NCBI GenBank assembly: GCA_009193035.1
Contig: SWDT01000013.1
Span: forward strand, 310,001-374,000
Origin: Halicephalobus mephisto
Lineage: Eukaryota; Nematoda; Chromadorea; Rhabditida; Panagrolaimidae
Length of the DNA stretch: 64,000 nucleotides
Reading direction: 5' to 3'
Part shown: positions 11,961 to 23,579 of the stretch, one piece after another
Numbering within the stretch: position 1 is the first letter of the stretch
Layout of the letters: every line of letters starts with the position of its first letter
Made by a program: the position numbers and the translations under genes
Notes under the pieces: generated by a model
What the model saw: the letters and a program-made list of their open reading frames with translations, nothing else
What the model was told of the DNA's origin: nothing
The model's database searches: none

Positions 11961-12349
11961 ATAAATAAAAATGTACTATTTGCTGGAAAATATTTTTTAT
12001 TTTCTGTTATCCTGTCAAGTTTTGTTTTAACTTCACTGATGCACATGTTAAAAGATGCCCTGAGGCAGTTTATAATCTCCGTTTTTACATTTCCTAGAGA
12101 ACAAGACGCGTCGGTGGTGCCAAAAAGAAAAAGAAACAACTCGGGAAGAGACGAGGAAACGTCAACCACGAACAAATTGAGAAAATAGTTCTTTAAAAAA
12201 TAAATAAAGATAAAATTAGCCACATAAAGTGCTCTAGTTGGAAGAGGGGTCTTCTTCGTGACGAAGATGTGGAGGACGACGCAGATTAGCATTGACGAAG
12301 TCATCGAGAATCCAATTAAGATTTTTTCGAAGAGATGTGCAATTTTGAA
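11909..12349 (-). pseudogene. serpentine-receptor-like fragment (SRH-type)
   Basis: An exon starting at 12349 behind AAATTAG reads FKIAHLFEKILIGFSMTSSM, then a hydrophobic run, HIFVTKKTPLPTRALYVANF and a second hydrophobic run ending SLPELFLFLFGTTDASCSLG. The order TM1, KTP..., TM2 is that of nematode chemoreceptors of the SRH/STR superfamily (usual pattern FKTPK followed by LLN.HFW). After about residue 85 the frame loses likeness, and the other five TM segments cannot be found. It overlaps repeat sequence and has no clear first exon. A decayed or very divergent receptor fits best; an active gene with missed exons is possible. Confidence 0.35.
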
Positions 12350-12779
12350 CTAATTTGGAATGGAGATCATCGAGTTTAAAAATTCCATAAGGAAATACAG
12401 TAATCTTAGAAAACATAAAAACAGAAATTAAGAATTACGAAATCGACAAATATCCAAAAAATTAAAATCAATAAAGTTACAAAGTGATCCTGATGGGCCC
12501 TGAGGGCAAATGAGCAGTTGATTAATTTCATTCCAATCGGGACAAATACCAAAAATCACACTGTTCTTAACACGAATGATAAAAGTCAAATTTCACTTTT
12601 TCTTCGTTGAAAATACGCGATTACTGTACGGGAAATCTAAGAATCCGAATTTTCTAAATACTGTCAAAATTGGATTTTTGAGTTTCATAACTTTAATTTC
12701 GAGAAATGTCCAGCAAATCTTAAAATATGGATTTTTCGAATAACGTCCAGAATTAACTTTTTTATTTAACAAAACTGCA

Positions 12780-13170
12780 AATTTGGATAGTGTCCGGAAA
12801 ATCTAAATTTTTGACTTTCCTAAACACTATCCAAATATAATCTTTTGGTTTAACAAAACTGCAAATTTGGATAGTGTCTAAAATATCAATTTTTCAGACA
12901 CTATCCGAGTTTACTTTCCAGGTCTCTAATAGCAAACTTGGATAGTGTCTGTTAGATTCAAAAACTTGGGTTTTTTAAACACTATTCAAGTTAACTTTTC
13001 AATTTTCTTCGATAGTAACTTTAGATAGTGTCCAGAAAATCTAAAATTTTGGATTCCTAGACACTATCCAAATTAACTTTTTCAGTTTGTTTTAACGCCA
13101 AACTTGGATAGTGTCTAAGAAATCCGGAATTTTGGATTCCTAGACACTATCCAAATTTGTCAATTTTGGA
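12780..13170. repeat. fold-back repeat cluster 2 (GGATAGTGTC family)
   Basis: Five well-kept units start near 12786, 12865, 12936, 13020 and 13103. The last two share an extended arm (TGGATTCCTAGACACTATCC on the right). The 12417-12780 interval holds degraded copies and one TGGGCCCTGAGGGCAAAT palindrome near 12490. Confidence 0.85.
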
Positions 13171-13849
13171 CTAAAATGGAATCTAACTTCGGAAAAGTAA
13201 AGTTCGATGTCCATTTCCTGAAACTGACCAAAGAAATTCCAATTTTTCACGACCAATTTTTATCAAATAATCACCCCAACATCAGCTGACTGGATTTACC
13301 AAATCCGAAAATATTCAGATGCGTTAACTTTCCTATTTGTGTGAAAATAAAATGGAAATCTCATTACTTTTTCAGCATAATTACGGTGTTGTACTTGGAA
13401 GATGAAAAATAAAATGAAAATAGCCAATCCTTGATTAATCTCAATTTGCAAATTTGATGCTCATTTTACGGTCCCGAACAGAAAAGTCAAAATGAGGATA
13501 TTAGTCAATTTAAAAATCATCAAAAATATTAATTTTACAAAAAAATTCGAGAAAAATTAAAAGTACAAAAAACAGATTTTTTCGAACAAAAATTTGCAGT
13601 TTGAAAACGCCGGATGAACACTGAGTGAATTTCCTTTTTTTCCTTTTTTGATGAACATGAATTATCTCCTTCAAGGAACTTTACCGATTTTTGGTGGAAA
13701 TTCCTAAAATAAATTTTTATAACTTTTTATAAAAGGACAAATGACAAATAATTTTACTCATAACAAGAGTGTGATGAGAAAATCCTATTTATAATGATAA
13801 GAACAGTCATCGTAACAAAAATAGTCGAAAAAAAGTAAATTGATACGAA

Positions 13850-14640
13850 TTTGGATAGTGTCCGTAAAATTTGAAAATTGTAATTTTTTGAACACTATCC
13901 GAGTTCACAGTCCAGTAGTATTAAAAGAAAATTAAATAGTGTCTGGAAAATTCAGAAATTGTAGTTTTTAAAAATATTATCCAGATATGGTTCCTATAAT
14001 CTATTAAATTACAAACTTGGATAGTGTCTGAAAAATTCAGAAATTGCAATTTTTTTGAACACTATCCAAGTTTGATTCCTATACTCCATCAAATGAAAAA
14101 CTTGGATAGTGTCTGAAAAATTCAGAAATTGCAATTTTTTGAACACTATCGCAGTTATTTATTTAAAAGTACTGGATTATAAATTTGAATAGTGTTCATA
14201 AAACTTTAATTTAAAAATTTTCCAGTCACTATTCAGATTTACGTTTTTTGTCCAATGTGATTGGAAATCCGGATAGTGTTCACAAAATTTGAAAATTCAA
14301 CTTCCCTAAACACCATCCAATTTTGCAGTTTAATAGAGGAAAAATTAAATTTTAATAAGGTTCAAGAAAATTAAAAAATTGTAATTTTTAGACACTATCC
14401 AAGTCTGATCCAACTACTTTTTTCCGTTCTGAATAGTGTCCGAAAATTTAAAAATTGTAATTTTTAGACATTATCCAGATTTAATTTCCTCTCTATTAGA
14501 CTGCAAAATTGGATAGTGTCTGAAAAATTCGAAAATTGTAATTTCTAGACACTATCCAAAATTATTAAAAACAATGAGACAACTAAAAAGTATCTAGAAA
14601 TTTCCAATTTTTGCGTTTTTGGACACTATCCAAGTTTACA
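13850..14640. repeat. fold-back repeat cluster 3 (GGATAGTGTC family)
   Basis: About ten units occur every 75-90 bases. Those near 14016 and 14103 share the central sequence AAATTCAGAAATTGCAATTT. The flanking 13170-13850 and 14640-15000 stretches show no gene. Confidence 0.85.
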
Positions 14641-14979
14641 TATTCAATTTTAGTATTTTAATAGTTACAGAAGAACCTGCATTAATTAAACATAAAATGC
14701 TAAAATTTCCATCTTTGTGGAGGTTTTCAATTTTATTCCCTAGATATTTCTGAACCAAGTCCATCCAACCTATAAATTTAAAGGAAAATTGGTTATTGAA
14801 CATTGGTCCCGACACGAAACATGGTCTCATTTGAGCTAAGTGGAATAACTAAGCTCATTTTTATTATTTTTAATAAAACTTTTATTTCAAATTAAATTAG
14901 GATCTTTTTTAATTTGTTAAACATAAAAAATTGCAAAAAGTCTCCGAAAGTTACGGGAGATTACGGTAGGAGTACTGTT

Positions 14980-16050
14980 CGCATCAAGACCAAAATTAAA
15001 CAACTTTATTTTTTTAAATAATTTAAATTTAAAAAAATCTTTATTTTTTTAAACAATTTTCACTTTTTTAAACAACTTTATTTTTTAAATAATTTAAATT
15101 TAAAAAAAATCTTTATTTTTTAAATAATTTTTACTTTTTTAAATAACTTTATCTTTTTTAATAATTTAAATTTAAAAAAATCTTTATTTTTTAAATAATT
15201 TTTACTTTTTTAAACAACTTTAAAATTATTAAAAAAAATAAAATTTTTATTAACTTCATAAGTTCAGAAAGATGGTATAAACTTGAGGAAAATGGAAGGA
15301 CAAAAAAGATGAAAAATAAGTCGTCATTTTTCGAATAAAAAAAGTTTAAAAAACTAAACTTTCAAAAATATTTGAAACTTTTTATTTTTTCAAAATTTTC
15401 TAAAAAATTATACTTTTTTAATTAAAAAAATCATTTTTTAAAAAATTTAATTGAAAGTCGATAATTAATTTCACATTATTTCAAAAAATCAAAAAATTTT
15501 TATTTTTTTTAATTTCAAAAAATCAGAAAATTTTTATTTTTTTTTAATTTCAAAAAATCAGAAAAATTTTATTTTTTTTTAATTTTAAAAAAATCAGAAA
15601 GAACTTTATTTTTTTTAATTTTAAAAAAATCAGAAAATTTTTATTTTTTTAATTTTAAAATTTTTCGGAAAAAAGACAAAAGGACATTTCTCACGATTTC
15701 TTCAAAAGGAAATATTCTGAATCCAGAATTTTTTAGAGGATTTTTTTCCGGAAAAATTAGTAAAGAACCGTAAAACTTGAATTGCCTACGGCAAAGTCGT
15801 AAATTAGACGACTCTCCACATGAGACCGGAGGGGAAGATAAAACACAAAAGTGACGATATAGTACAGTACAGTAAATTTCCCACAAGTTAGTCTAAAATT
15901 CTTTTAAAAAGTTTAAAAAATCAAAAAAATTTAAAAAAATAATTTTTAAAAAATTAAAAAAAAGTAATTTTTAGAAAATTTTTAAAAAAGTAATTTTTAG
16001 AAAAATTTTAAAAAAATTTTAAAAAATAATTTTAAAAAATTTCTAAAATT
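14980..16050. repeat. simple AT repeats, no gene
   Basis: The stretch contains alternating TTTAAATAA/ACTTTATTTTTT arrays (15000-15230) and a 38-base unit with AATCAGAAAATTTTTATTTT (15490-15660). One GC-richer island at 15780-15860 contains the palindrome TTGCCTACGGCAA. Open frames here have no splice context and are not called. Confidence 0.6.
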
Positions 16051-16269
16051 AATTTTATTGTTTTAATTTGAAAATAAACAAATCGAATTTTTTATGAAAT
16101 TAGAAATAATATTTTTATTGTTAAAAATCAGTGAATTTTCGTCAATTTTCGGAAAAAATTAAATCGAACAGAATAAGGACATTTTTGAACAATGATTTCG
16201 TAACTAGGCGTAAAAAACAGAAACAGTAGGGAGCTTCAGGTGTACTTGCTGTGTTATTAATTGTCGGAC

Positions 16270-16850
16270 AACAGTTCAATTTGGCAAAGTGTCCAAAAAG
16301 TTATTTTTAAATCAAATTAAAGTATTTTAGAAATTTAAAAAATATCATTTTATTTATTTTGTTAATTTGGCAAAGTGTCCAAAAAGTTATTTTTAAATTA
16401 AATTAAAATACTTCAGAAAATTTAAAAAATACCATTTTATTTATTTTATCAATTTGGAAATGTTCAAAAAGTTATTTTTAAATTAAATTAAAATTTAAAA
16501 AATTTAAAAAATATCATTTTATTTATTTTGTTAATTTGGCAAAGTGTCCAAAAAGTTATTTTTAAATTAAATTAAAATAATCTAGAAAAATTTAAAAAAT
16601 ATCATTTTATTCATTTCATCAATTTTTAATAAAATGTTCAAAAAATTATTTTCAAATTAAAATACTTTAGAAAATAATAAAAATTTTAAAAATATCATTT
16701 TATTTTTTTTAATAAAATACTCAAAAAACTTTTTAAATTAAATTAAAGTATTTTAGAAAATATTAAAATTACAAAAATTTAAAAATATCATTTTATTTTT
16801 TTTAATGAAATACTCAAAAAACTACTTTTAAATTAAATTAAAATTTTTGT
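16270..16850. repeat. tandem repeat downstream of the mucin-like gene
   Basis: About six degenerate copies of an 80-115-base unit carry the landmarks TTTGGCAAAGTGTCCAAAAA and ATATCATTTTATTTATTTTG, decaying toward the 3' end of the mucin-like gene. Confidence 0.8.
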
Positions 16851-16852
16851 TT

Positions 16853-17713
16853 TTAGTGTTCTTCGAAGAATCCCTGAATAGCCAATACGGTAATGGTGAC
16901 ACCGACAAGGAACAAAATGACTCCGTAACCGAGAAGAATAAAAGCAATGATGGAACTATTTCCTAAAATTAACTATTGTAGAAATATTCAAAAAGTTAAC
17001 TTACTTTTCTGGACTTCAACATAGGATCCTACAAAATTATAGATTCCATTGTCGTAAACACTATTTGAAATAGTTGGAGTCAAGGTATTGTTAGAAATAT
17101 CGACAGGAGAATAGATAGTAGTAGAAGTTGCGAAAAGTTTAGTGGTACTAGTAGTAGTTACTGAAGTAGTCGTAGATGGTCTTAAAGGTCTTATGGTAGG
17201 AGTTGTAGATGTCTTTGGAGTCCTTGTAGTGGTCGTAGACGGTCCTAAAGTCCTCATAGTGGTAGTTGTAGATGTCTTTGGAGTCCTTGTAGTGGTCGTA
17301 GACGGTCTTACAGTTACTGTATTGGTCGTAGATGGTCCTAAAGTCCTCATATTGGTAGTTGTAGATGGTCTTACAGTTACTGTATTGGTCGTAGATGGTC
17401 TTAAAGTCCTCATATTGGTAGTTGTGGATGTCCTTAACCATCTCCTAGTAGTTGTAATCGTCTTTGGGATGCTGATACCACTTGTTGACGTCGTGATATC
17501 CGTCGTCGAAGTAGTTTTTATTCTGTCATCTTTCGGAATATTAAAAACTGAATTAATCTCAATTTTGGATTTTTCAGGATATATTAAAAAATTCCCTTCA
17601 GGACTGCTACTAGTAGACTGGACTGGGGAGTTCTGGAATCCATTTCGGTCTCCAAGAGATACCGTAATCCAAAAGCACAGTATGAAGACTACCGTAAACC
17701 AGACAACCTTCAT
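16853..17713 (-). CDS. mucin-like single-pass membrane glycoprotein
   Basis: Two exons, 17005-17713 and 16853-16962, encode 272 residues. A signal peptide (MKVVWFTVVFILCFWITVSLG) precedes about 190 residues dominated by Thr, Ser and Pro. The core is a tandem repeat of about 20 residues built from PSTTT.MRTLGPSTTNTVTV and TRTPKTSTTT pieces, which would be densely O-glycosylated. The second exon supplies one transmembrane helix (IIAFILLGYGVILFLVGVTI) and a very short tail ending FFEEH. Such proteins coat apical surfaces; the exact role here is unknown. The start was chosen for the signal peptide; an in-frame ATG 63 bases upstream would hide it. The repeat unit (60 bases) can vary in number between strains. 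Confidence 0.75.
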
Positions 17714-18386
17714 CTTCGAAATTCTAATTTTGAATAAATTTTTCGCATTTTCTTTATTAAAAAAAATAATATTCAAATTCCGCAGTCGAATGTACTTTGA
17801 AATATTAAAAATTTACTTTTATTCAAAATTAAAATGTTCAATTATGAATTCATCGAAATTTGAAGTTAAACATCTTTTACAATTTAAAAGTCGAAATTTG
17901 TGACGTCATTAGTTATCTTCATTTTTTTAAAAAATATATTCTAGTTCATTTTTTTTAAAGAATATATTTAAGTTCAAATTTCTTAATTTTTCTAAAAATA
18001 TTCAACTTTAAATTTTCTAAAAATATTTGATTTTAATTTTTTTATAAAAATATTCAATTTTTAATATTTTAATTTTTCTAAAAATATTCGATTTTTAATT
18101 TTTAAATTTTTTTTTATAAAAATATTCAATTTTTAATTTTTTTTAACTTTTCTCTTGTAAGATTACTGTAGAATACTAAAAATCACTTTTTTATCGAACC
18201 TTAATTGAATTTTTAAAATTGATTTAAAAAATAAACTGATTTCGTCAGCTACAGTAATTTGGAATTTTTAGTTTATTCAAAAATTTAAAAATCTTGATGA
18301 TTTTTTATCCGTGTTCGAAATAAAAAATAACTTTATCGAAAATAAATTCTCATAAATGTGAAAATTGTCGGGTTACTGTAATGCGG

Positions 18387-21111
18387 TTATTTCTTCTTCA
18401 TGACGGTACAACGGAGGTTTTCGCAGTAACGACCGTAACCAAGTCTAACGTCTTCACAAGCGTAGTATCCAAGCTGAAAAAAAATTTTAAAAAATAAAAT
18501 CTTTTAAATTTTAAAAAATTAAAAAAAAATAAAATCTTTTAAATTTTAAAAAATAAAAAAAAATAAAATCTTTTAAATTTTAAAAAATTCAAAAAAATAA
18601 AATCTTTTAAGTTTTAAAAAATTCAAAAAAAATAAAATCTTTTAAATTTAAAAAAATTCAAAAAAATAAAATCTTTTAAACTTAAAAAATTAAAAAAAAT
18701 AAAATCTTTTAAGTTTTAAAAAATTCAAAAATAATTTTAAAAATAAATTTAATAAATTTTTGGAAAATTTTAAAATTAATTTTCGACAAATTTAAATTTC
18801 TTTAATTTTTTAAATTGTTGGAAAATTTAAATTTTTTAATTTTTAAAAATTAACTTACGGGTTTTCCACAGGCTTTATCAAGGAATGCCTTTTGACATCC
18901 CATATAGGATTGAACTGCTCTGAAAAATTTTAAATAAATTTAAATAAAAATAAAATTTAAAAAATGTAAATAAAAAAAATAAATTTTAATTTTAATTTAA
19001 AATAATAAATTTAAAATTAAATTTTTAAAAAATTTAAAATAATAAATTTAAAATAAATTTAAAAAAAATTTAAATTTAAAATAATAAATTTTAAAATTAA
19101 ATTTTAAAAAAATTTTAAATTTAAATTTAAAAAAAATTTAAAATAATAAATTTTAAATTAAATTTAAAAAAAATTTAAATTTAAAATAATAAATTTTAAA
19201 ATTAAATTTTAAAAAAATTTTAAATTTAAATTTAAAAAAAATTTAAAATAATAAATTTTAAATTAAATTTTAAAAAAAATTTAAATTTAAATTTAAAATA
19301 ATAAGTAACTTACGGGCAAGGGTTGGTGTAGTTGACATTGGCGTTGTAGGCGTCGTTACAGGCGGTAGAAGACGAGGCTACGGAAACACAGCCCCAAACT
19401 CCAGGACTGATCAGTTCTGAAAATTTACATTTCATACTTTTTTAACATCAGAAATCATAATTTTTTTCAATTTTAACAAAAATTTCAAAAACATTTTAGA
19501 AAATCTTAAAATTTTCTAATTTTACAAAATTCCGAAAACTTGCAAAGTTACCAAAGATTTCATAATTTTCCACCAGAATCTGAAAACTTCCAAAATCTGC
19601 TACAGTATGCTAAAAAGTTTTCAAAATTTTCGAAGATTTAAAAATTTTTGGAGATTTTAAATTTTAATTTTTTAGAGTTTTTTAATTTTAATTTTTAGAG
19701 TTTTTAAATTTTAATTTTTAGATTTTTTTAATTTTAATTTTTTGGAGATTTTTAATTTTAATTTTTTGGAGATTTTAAATTTTAATTTTTTGGAGTTTTT
19801 TTTAATTTTAATTTTTAGATTTTTTAAATTTTAATTTTTGAAACTCACGTTCGAAACCGACGTTGCACATGAAATCCAGATGTTCCCACATTCTGACGTA
19901 AGTGGCAGCAACAGTCCAATTTGTGGTGTACTGCATGAGGGAGAAGATGTTGATGCATTGGTAGTACAGGCTCTGTCCGAAGGTGGTGTAGAACAAATCT
20001 CGGGATCTGGATAATGTTTGTATTTTTTAAAACTATTCTAATTCTTACACACAAAAAACGTAACTTTTAGTTTTTTAAAAATTGTAAAAAGTGACAAAAA
20101 TGAACACAATCGTCACATTTTCATGAATATTCGACTTTTGTGATGGAAACTGTAAGTAATAGTGACGATTTCCCTCTGTTACTGTATTAAAAGTTACGCT
20201 TTTTTGTGTGTAGGGTTGACGCTTGGCACTATGAGAGATAGGAACCACTGATAGTCATAAACTACATAAGAAGTTGGATTACAAAACTAACACGTTTTCT
20301 GAAATTAGGTCTAACTGAATAGAATCAACATTTAAGAAACTTTGATTATGTTTTTTATATTATTTGATTTTAATTGAATGTAATAAATGGTAGGATTGTA
20401 TTACGACAGAAGATTGATCGTAACTGAGTGTAATCAACGTAGTAGTACCTTTTTAACTGGAAACAAACATGGTCCAAACAAGTTGATTACATTCAGTTAC
20501 AATCAATCTTCTGTTGTAATACAATCCCACCATCTATTGCATTCAATTAAAATCAAATAATATAAAAAACATAATTAAAGTCTTTTAAATGTTGATTCTA
20601 TTCAGTTAGACCTAATTTCAGAAAACCTATGTGAAAAAATAACAACGAAATGTTTTTTGTTTTCTGACAGTACGTCACATGCGAACAATTTTTATATTAA
20701 TTTTGTCGGAACTAACTTATATTTCAACCATGCTGCGATATCATGACGATTAACAGAAAAAATTCAAACCTGCAGATGTTTTGGAAGGCAGTCAGATTCC
20801 CGGTTTTGAGCATCCGACGGACCTGGACCCAGAGGGTAGCGGAGTCCTTCCAAGTCAAACTTCCGTTGAATCCGAGATAAGTCTCCCAATCGTACTGTAA
20901 ATTTTAATTTATTTTTAGAATTTTTAGTTTTTTTTACATTGGCTTTTTTAATGAGAACTTCATCGGGACAAACACCCATGGCAGCGTTGCTCGGCATCAG
21001 ATATTTCAATTCTTCAGGAGGGGTGATTTCAACGAGATCGTCGAAGATCATATCCCCCATGCAGACGAAAGCCATAACGGCCAAGAAGGACAAAAATAAA
21101 ATTGGTTTCAT
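18387..21111 (-). CDS. secreted cysteine-rich nematode protein
   Basis: Six exons, 20938-21111, 20770-20894, 19849-20006, 19314-19416, 18859-18919 and 18387-18473, give 235 residues in frame. A clear signal peptide (MKPILFLSFLAVMAFVCMG) precedes a domain with about twelve cysteines, several with NxT/NxS sites (NGSLT, NWTVA, NYTNP). The cysteine pattern recalls nematode DUF19-type secreted proteins, but I cannot assign it. The ATG lies five bases after a TTTTTCTGAAA-complement acceptor, which suggests trans-splicing. Intron 2 (20007-20769) carries two different MITE-like insertions, and introns 3-5 are low-complexity AT. The 75-420 bases upstream of the ATG hold heat-shock-element arrays. Confidence 0.75.
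18480..19310. repeat. low-complexity intron repeats
   Basis: Introns 4 and 5 of the secreted-protein gene are almost pure A/T. One holds seven copies of a roughly 36-base AATAAAATCTTTTAAATTTT unit (18490-18720). The other holds AATAATAAATTTTAAA arrays (18930-19300). Confidence 0.8.
20046..20212. mobile_element. 167-bp MITE with TA target site (family B)
   Basis: TA flanks terminal inverted repeats CACACAAAAAACGTAACTTT and (complement of the right end) CACACAAAAAAGCGTAACTTT, about 22 bases with one indel. There is no coding capacity. The TA duplication fits non-autonomous Tc1/mariner-like elements. It sits in intron 2 of the secreted-protein gene. Confidence 0.7.
20294..20632. mobile_element. 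fold-back MITE copy 1 (family A)
   Basis: An element of about 340 bases whose two halves are long inverted repeats (about 150 bases each), ending GTTTTCTGAAATTAGGTCTA and TAGACCTAATTTCAGAAAAC. The left end is damaged relative to the copy at 29342. It is inserted 80 bases from the family-B MITE in the same intron. Confidence 0.85.
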
Positions 21112-21184
21112 TTTTCTGAAATTATAAAAGTAAAAAAATACTTTTACGAAACTTCCTCAGTACAAATATCTTTAAATTTTGAAA

Positions 21185-21500
21185 TTTCTAGAAGGTTCCA
21201 GAATCTTCGAAAAAGATTTTAGAAAGTTCCAGAATCCTCGAAAAAGATTCTAGAAGGTTCCAGAATCTTCGAAAAAGATTTTAGAAAGTTCCAGAATTTT
21301 CAAAGAGGATTCTAGAAGGTTCCAGAATCTTCGAAAAAGATTTTAGAAAGTTCCAGAATTTTCAAAGAGGATTCTAGAAGGTTCCAGAATCTTCAAAAAA
21401 GATTTTAGAAAATTCTAGAATCCTCGAAAAAGATTCTAGAAGGTTTCGGAATCTCCAGAAAGGATTCTAGAAAGTTTCAGAATTTTCTAAAGAGATTTTA
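21185..21500. promoter_or_regulatory. tandem heat-shock-element array
   Basis: A repeat of roughly 55-60 bases occurs about five times. Each copy contains alternating nGAAn/nTTCn pentamers, for example TTCTAGAAGGTTCCAGAATC followed by TTCGAA. Six contiguous pentamers make a textbook HSF1 site. The array lies 75-390 bases upstream of the start of the secreted cysteine-rich gene (-). In Caenorhabditis, such tandem heat-shock elements are also known to ride on Helitron transposons, so this may be a mobile-element remnant. Between 21500 and 22308 I see no gene. Confidence 0.7.
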
Positions 21501-22308
21501 GAAGGTTTCTATGAATTCCTAAAAATTACAGAATTCTAAAAACTCCCAAAAGTTCCGATAAAATTTTTGAATTTTAGTTTTTATTCGATTTTAGAATTTT
21601 AAAAATCCCCAAACTTCCAAAAATCTAAAAATTTTTTTGGAATCAAAATAAGATTCTTCGAGAATTTAAAGCATCAAAAGTCTAATCAATCGGACTCGAT
21701 CACGTCAACTCATCACTGAAGGAGGAATCGAGGCAGGGTCCCTCCCTGATAACCGCTTTCCCGGACGCCTAATTGGTTTTTCGAGCTTTAATTGCACTAA
21801 GGCTTATTAGGACACCTTTTTATTAGGGGCTTATCAAAAAATCAGAAATTCGACATAATCGAGCTTTCTCAAAAATTTCAAAAAATAACTTTTAAAATTA
21901 AATATTTTCATATATGAATATCCATTCTAGAGGGTAGTGTACCCTATGTACTCTGAGTTAGGGACCTCTGGAGCTGTCTCAGAAACATATAGTTCGAAAA
22001 AGTTGATTACGAAATCGCTACTGCAAAGTCGAAATCGTCACGCAAGCTCATTTCAAGTTCTATGAAGTTCTAGAAATCTTCGTTGAGACCATTTCGTGAA
22101 GAAATCCACATATGATTAATCTGGAAATAATGTAAAATTACGAAATAACCACATAAAAGTAAAAATTCAAATTTGATTTCTAAAATTTCGCGTCGGGACC
22201 ATTCCGTGAAAGATCGATATATGAATTTTATTTTCAATTACGCACTCTATTGGATAACAGTCTTCTCCTTTTTAAAGTTTACTTATAGCAATTACTGTAA
22301 GAATGAAC

Positions 22309-23240
22309 TCAGTGGATACAATCACGAGTTTCCCCGGGGAATTTGCCGGCGAGTTGGATAGTGCCTGCTTCGTAGAAAGTCTTTGCGGTTTTGCCGCTGG
22401 TGATGTAGCGATCAGGGATCTTGATTGTGACTTTTCTCTGGCAAGGCTTGACACCATCGTTGCAGTCATGGTAGATATTGATTTTAGGATCGATAGGAGT
22501 GAACTCCGAAGTGTGTCCGGAGACTTCGAAGCGACCGTTGCTGTCGGTCTTGGTGGATCCCATCAAGTCATCAGCATCGACTCCTGGAAGCAAAAGTTTA
22601 AAATATTTTAGAACACATTAAAACAAAGACGGAAGTAATATAGCAAAACGAAGGGGGATCAATATATGGAGTCTTAACACGACGGAGAGCCTCACTCGCG
22701 CCCTACAGTACCCCGCTCCCTGATATTCAGGCTCTCGTTTCCGCTCTCTCCAGTCCGGTTCCTGTCCCAAAAATATTAAAAAATTCCCGTTTTTAAAAAT
22801 TTAACTTTTTTCAAAAATAGAATTATTATAAAAATTAAAGATGAATTTTTCTAAGGAACAATCTCGAGAGAGATTTCTGAAAACCGGAAATTTAGGTAAT
22901 TTTTAATTTTTAATAAATTTTAGAAAATTTCTAAAAAATTTCAGAGATTTTAGAACATTCTGTAGGATTTTGGAAATTTCAAGATTTTGAAGAATTTTAA
23001 AAAATTTCGAAATTTTAGAAAATTGTAGGATTTTAGAACATTCTGTAGGATTTTGATAATTATAAATTGAAAAATCTTGAACGAACCTCTGTCGTCGTCG
23101 TAGAGCTTGACGGTGACGTGAGCGGCAGGACGATTATTGCACATGAGAACGCCTCTGGCTCCGGAGCTCTGGGTTCTGCCGAGTCCAAGGGCAGAAGCTC
23201 CGGCGATCAGACAAACAACAGCCAGGATTTCGAAACGCAT
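22309..23240 (-). CDS. transthyretin-like (TTR-52/DUF290 family) secreted protein
   Basis: Two exons, 23087-23240 and 22309-22583, encode 142 residues, typical of the family. A signal peptide (MRFEILAVVCLIAGASALG) precedes the transthyretin-like domain. Family motifs are GVLMCNNRPAAHVTVKLYDD, DLMGSTKTDSNGRFEVSGHT, IDPKINIYHDCND, CQRKVTIKIPD and the C-terminal AGKFPGETRDCIH. Four cysteines fit two disulfides. These abundant nematode secreted proteins bind hydrophobic or lipid ligands; one member bridges apoptotic corpses and phagocytes. The exact role here is unknown. The 503-base intron contains a GC-rich island (22660-22760). Confidence 0.93.
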
Positions 23241-23579
23241 TTTCAGTTTCCTACAGTAATAAATAAAGACTTAATTTTATACAAATAAAAACTTTCGGAA
23301 CGGCCGCTTTATAAACAAAAAATTCAGCAAAATGAATCAAAAATCAAATTTTGTTTACATTCAAAAATCTGACGAATTCGTATTTCAAACTTAGGTAAAA
23401 TTGCGGGGTTAAGTCCACCACCGATAGGATGGAAAACAAAAGAAGTCGACGAATTTCAAAAACTTAATTATAAGTGAGTTGGTGACTAAGATTCCAATCA
23501 AAAAATAAGTATGATTCATCTTATCACTAAAGATTAAACTTGTTAAAATAATGAAAAAGAAGAAATTATCTAATAAATA

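Noticed and set aside
10330..14640. CRISPR-like regular repeat arrays
   Set aside because: Spacing is regular, but the repeats are palindromic, degenerate, and in an intron-rich eukaryotic genome with no cas genes.
17142..17903. 253-residue Val-rich ORF on the + strand
   Set aside because: It is the antisense of the Thr-rich repeat of the mucin-like gene. ACC/ACT repeats read as GGT/GTA on the other strand; it has no splice or start context.
22303..22611. 102-residue ORF on the + strand
   Set aside because: Antisense of the transthyretin-like exon, whose protein is clearly recognisable.
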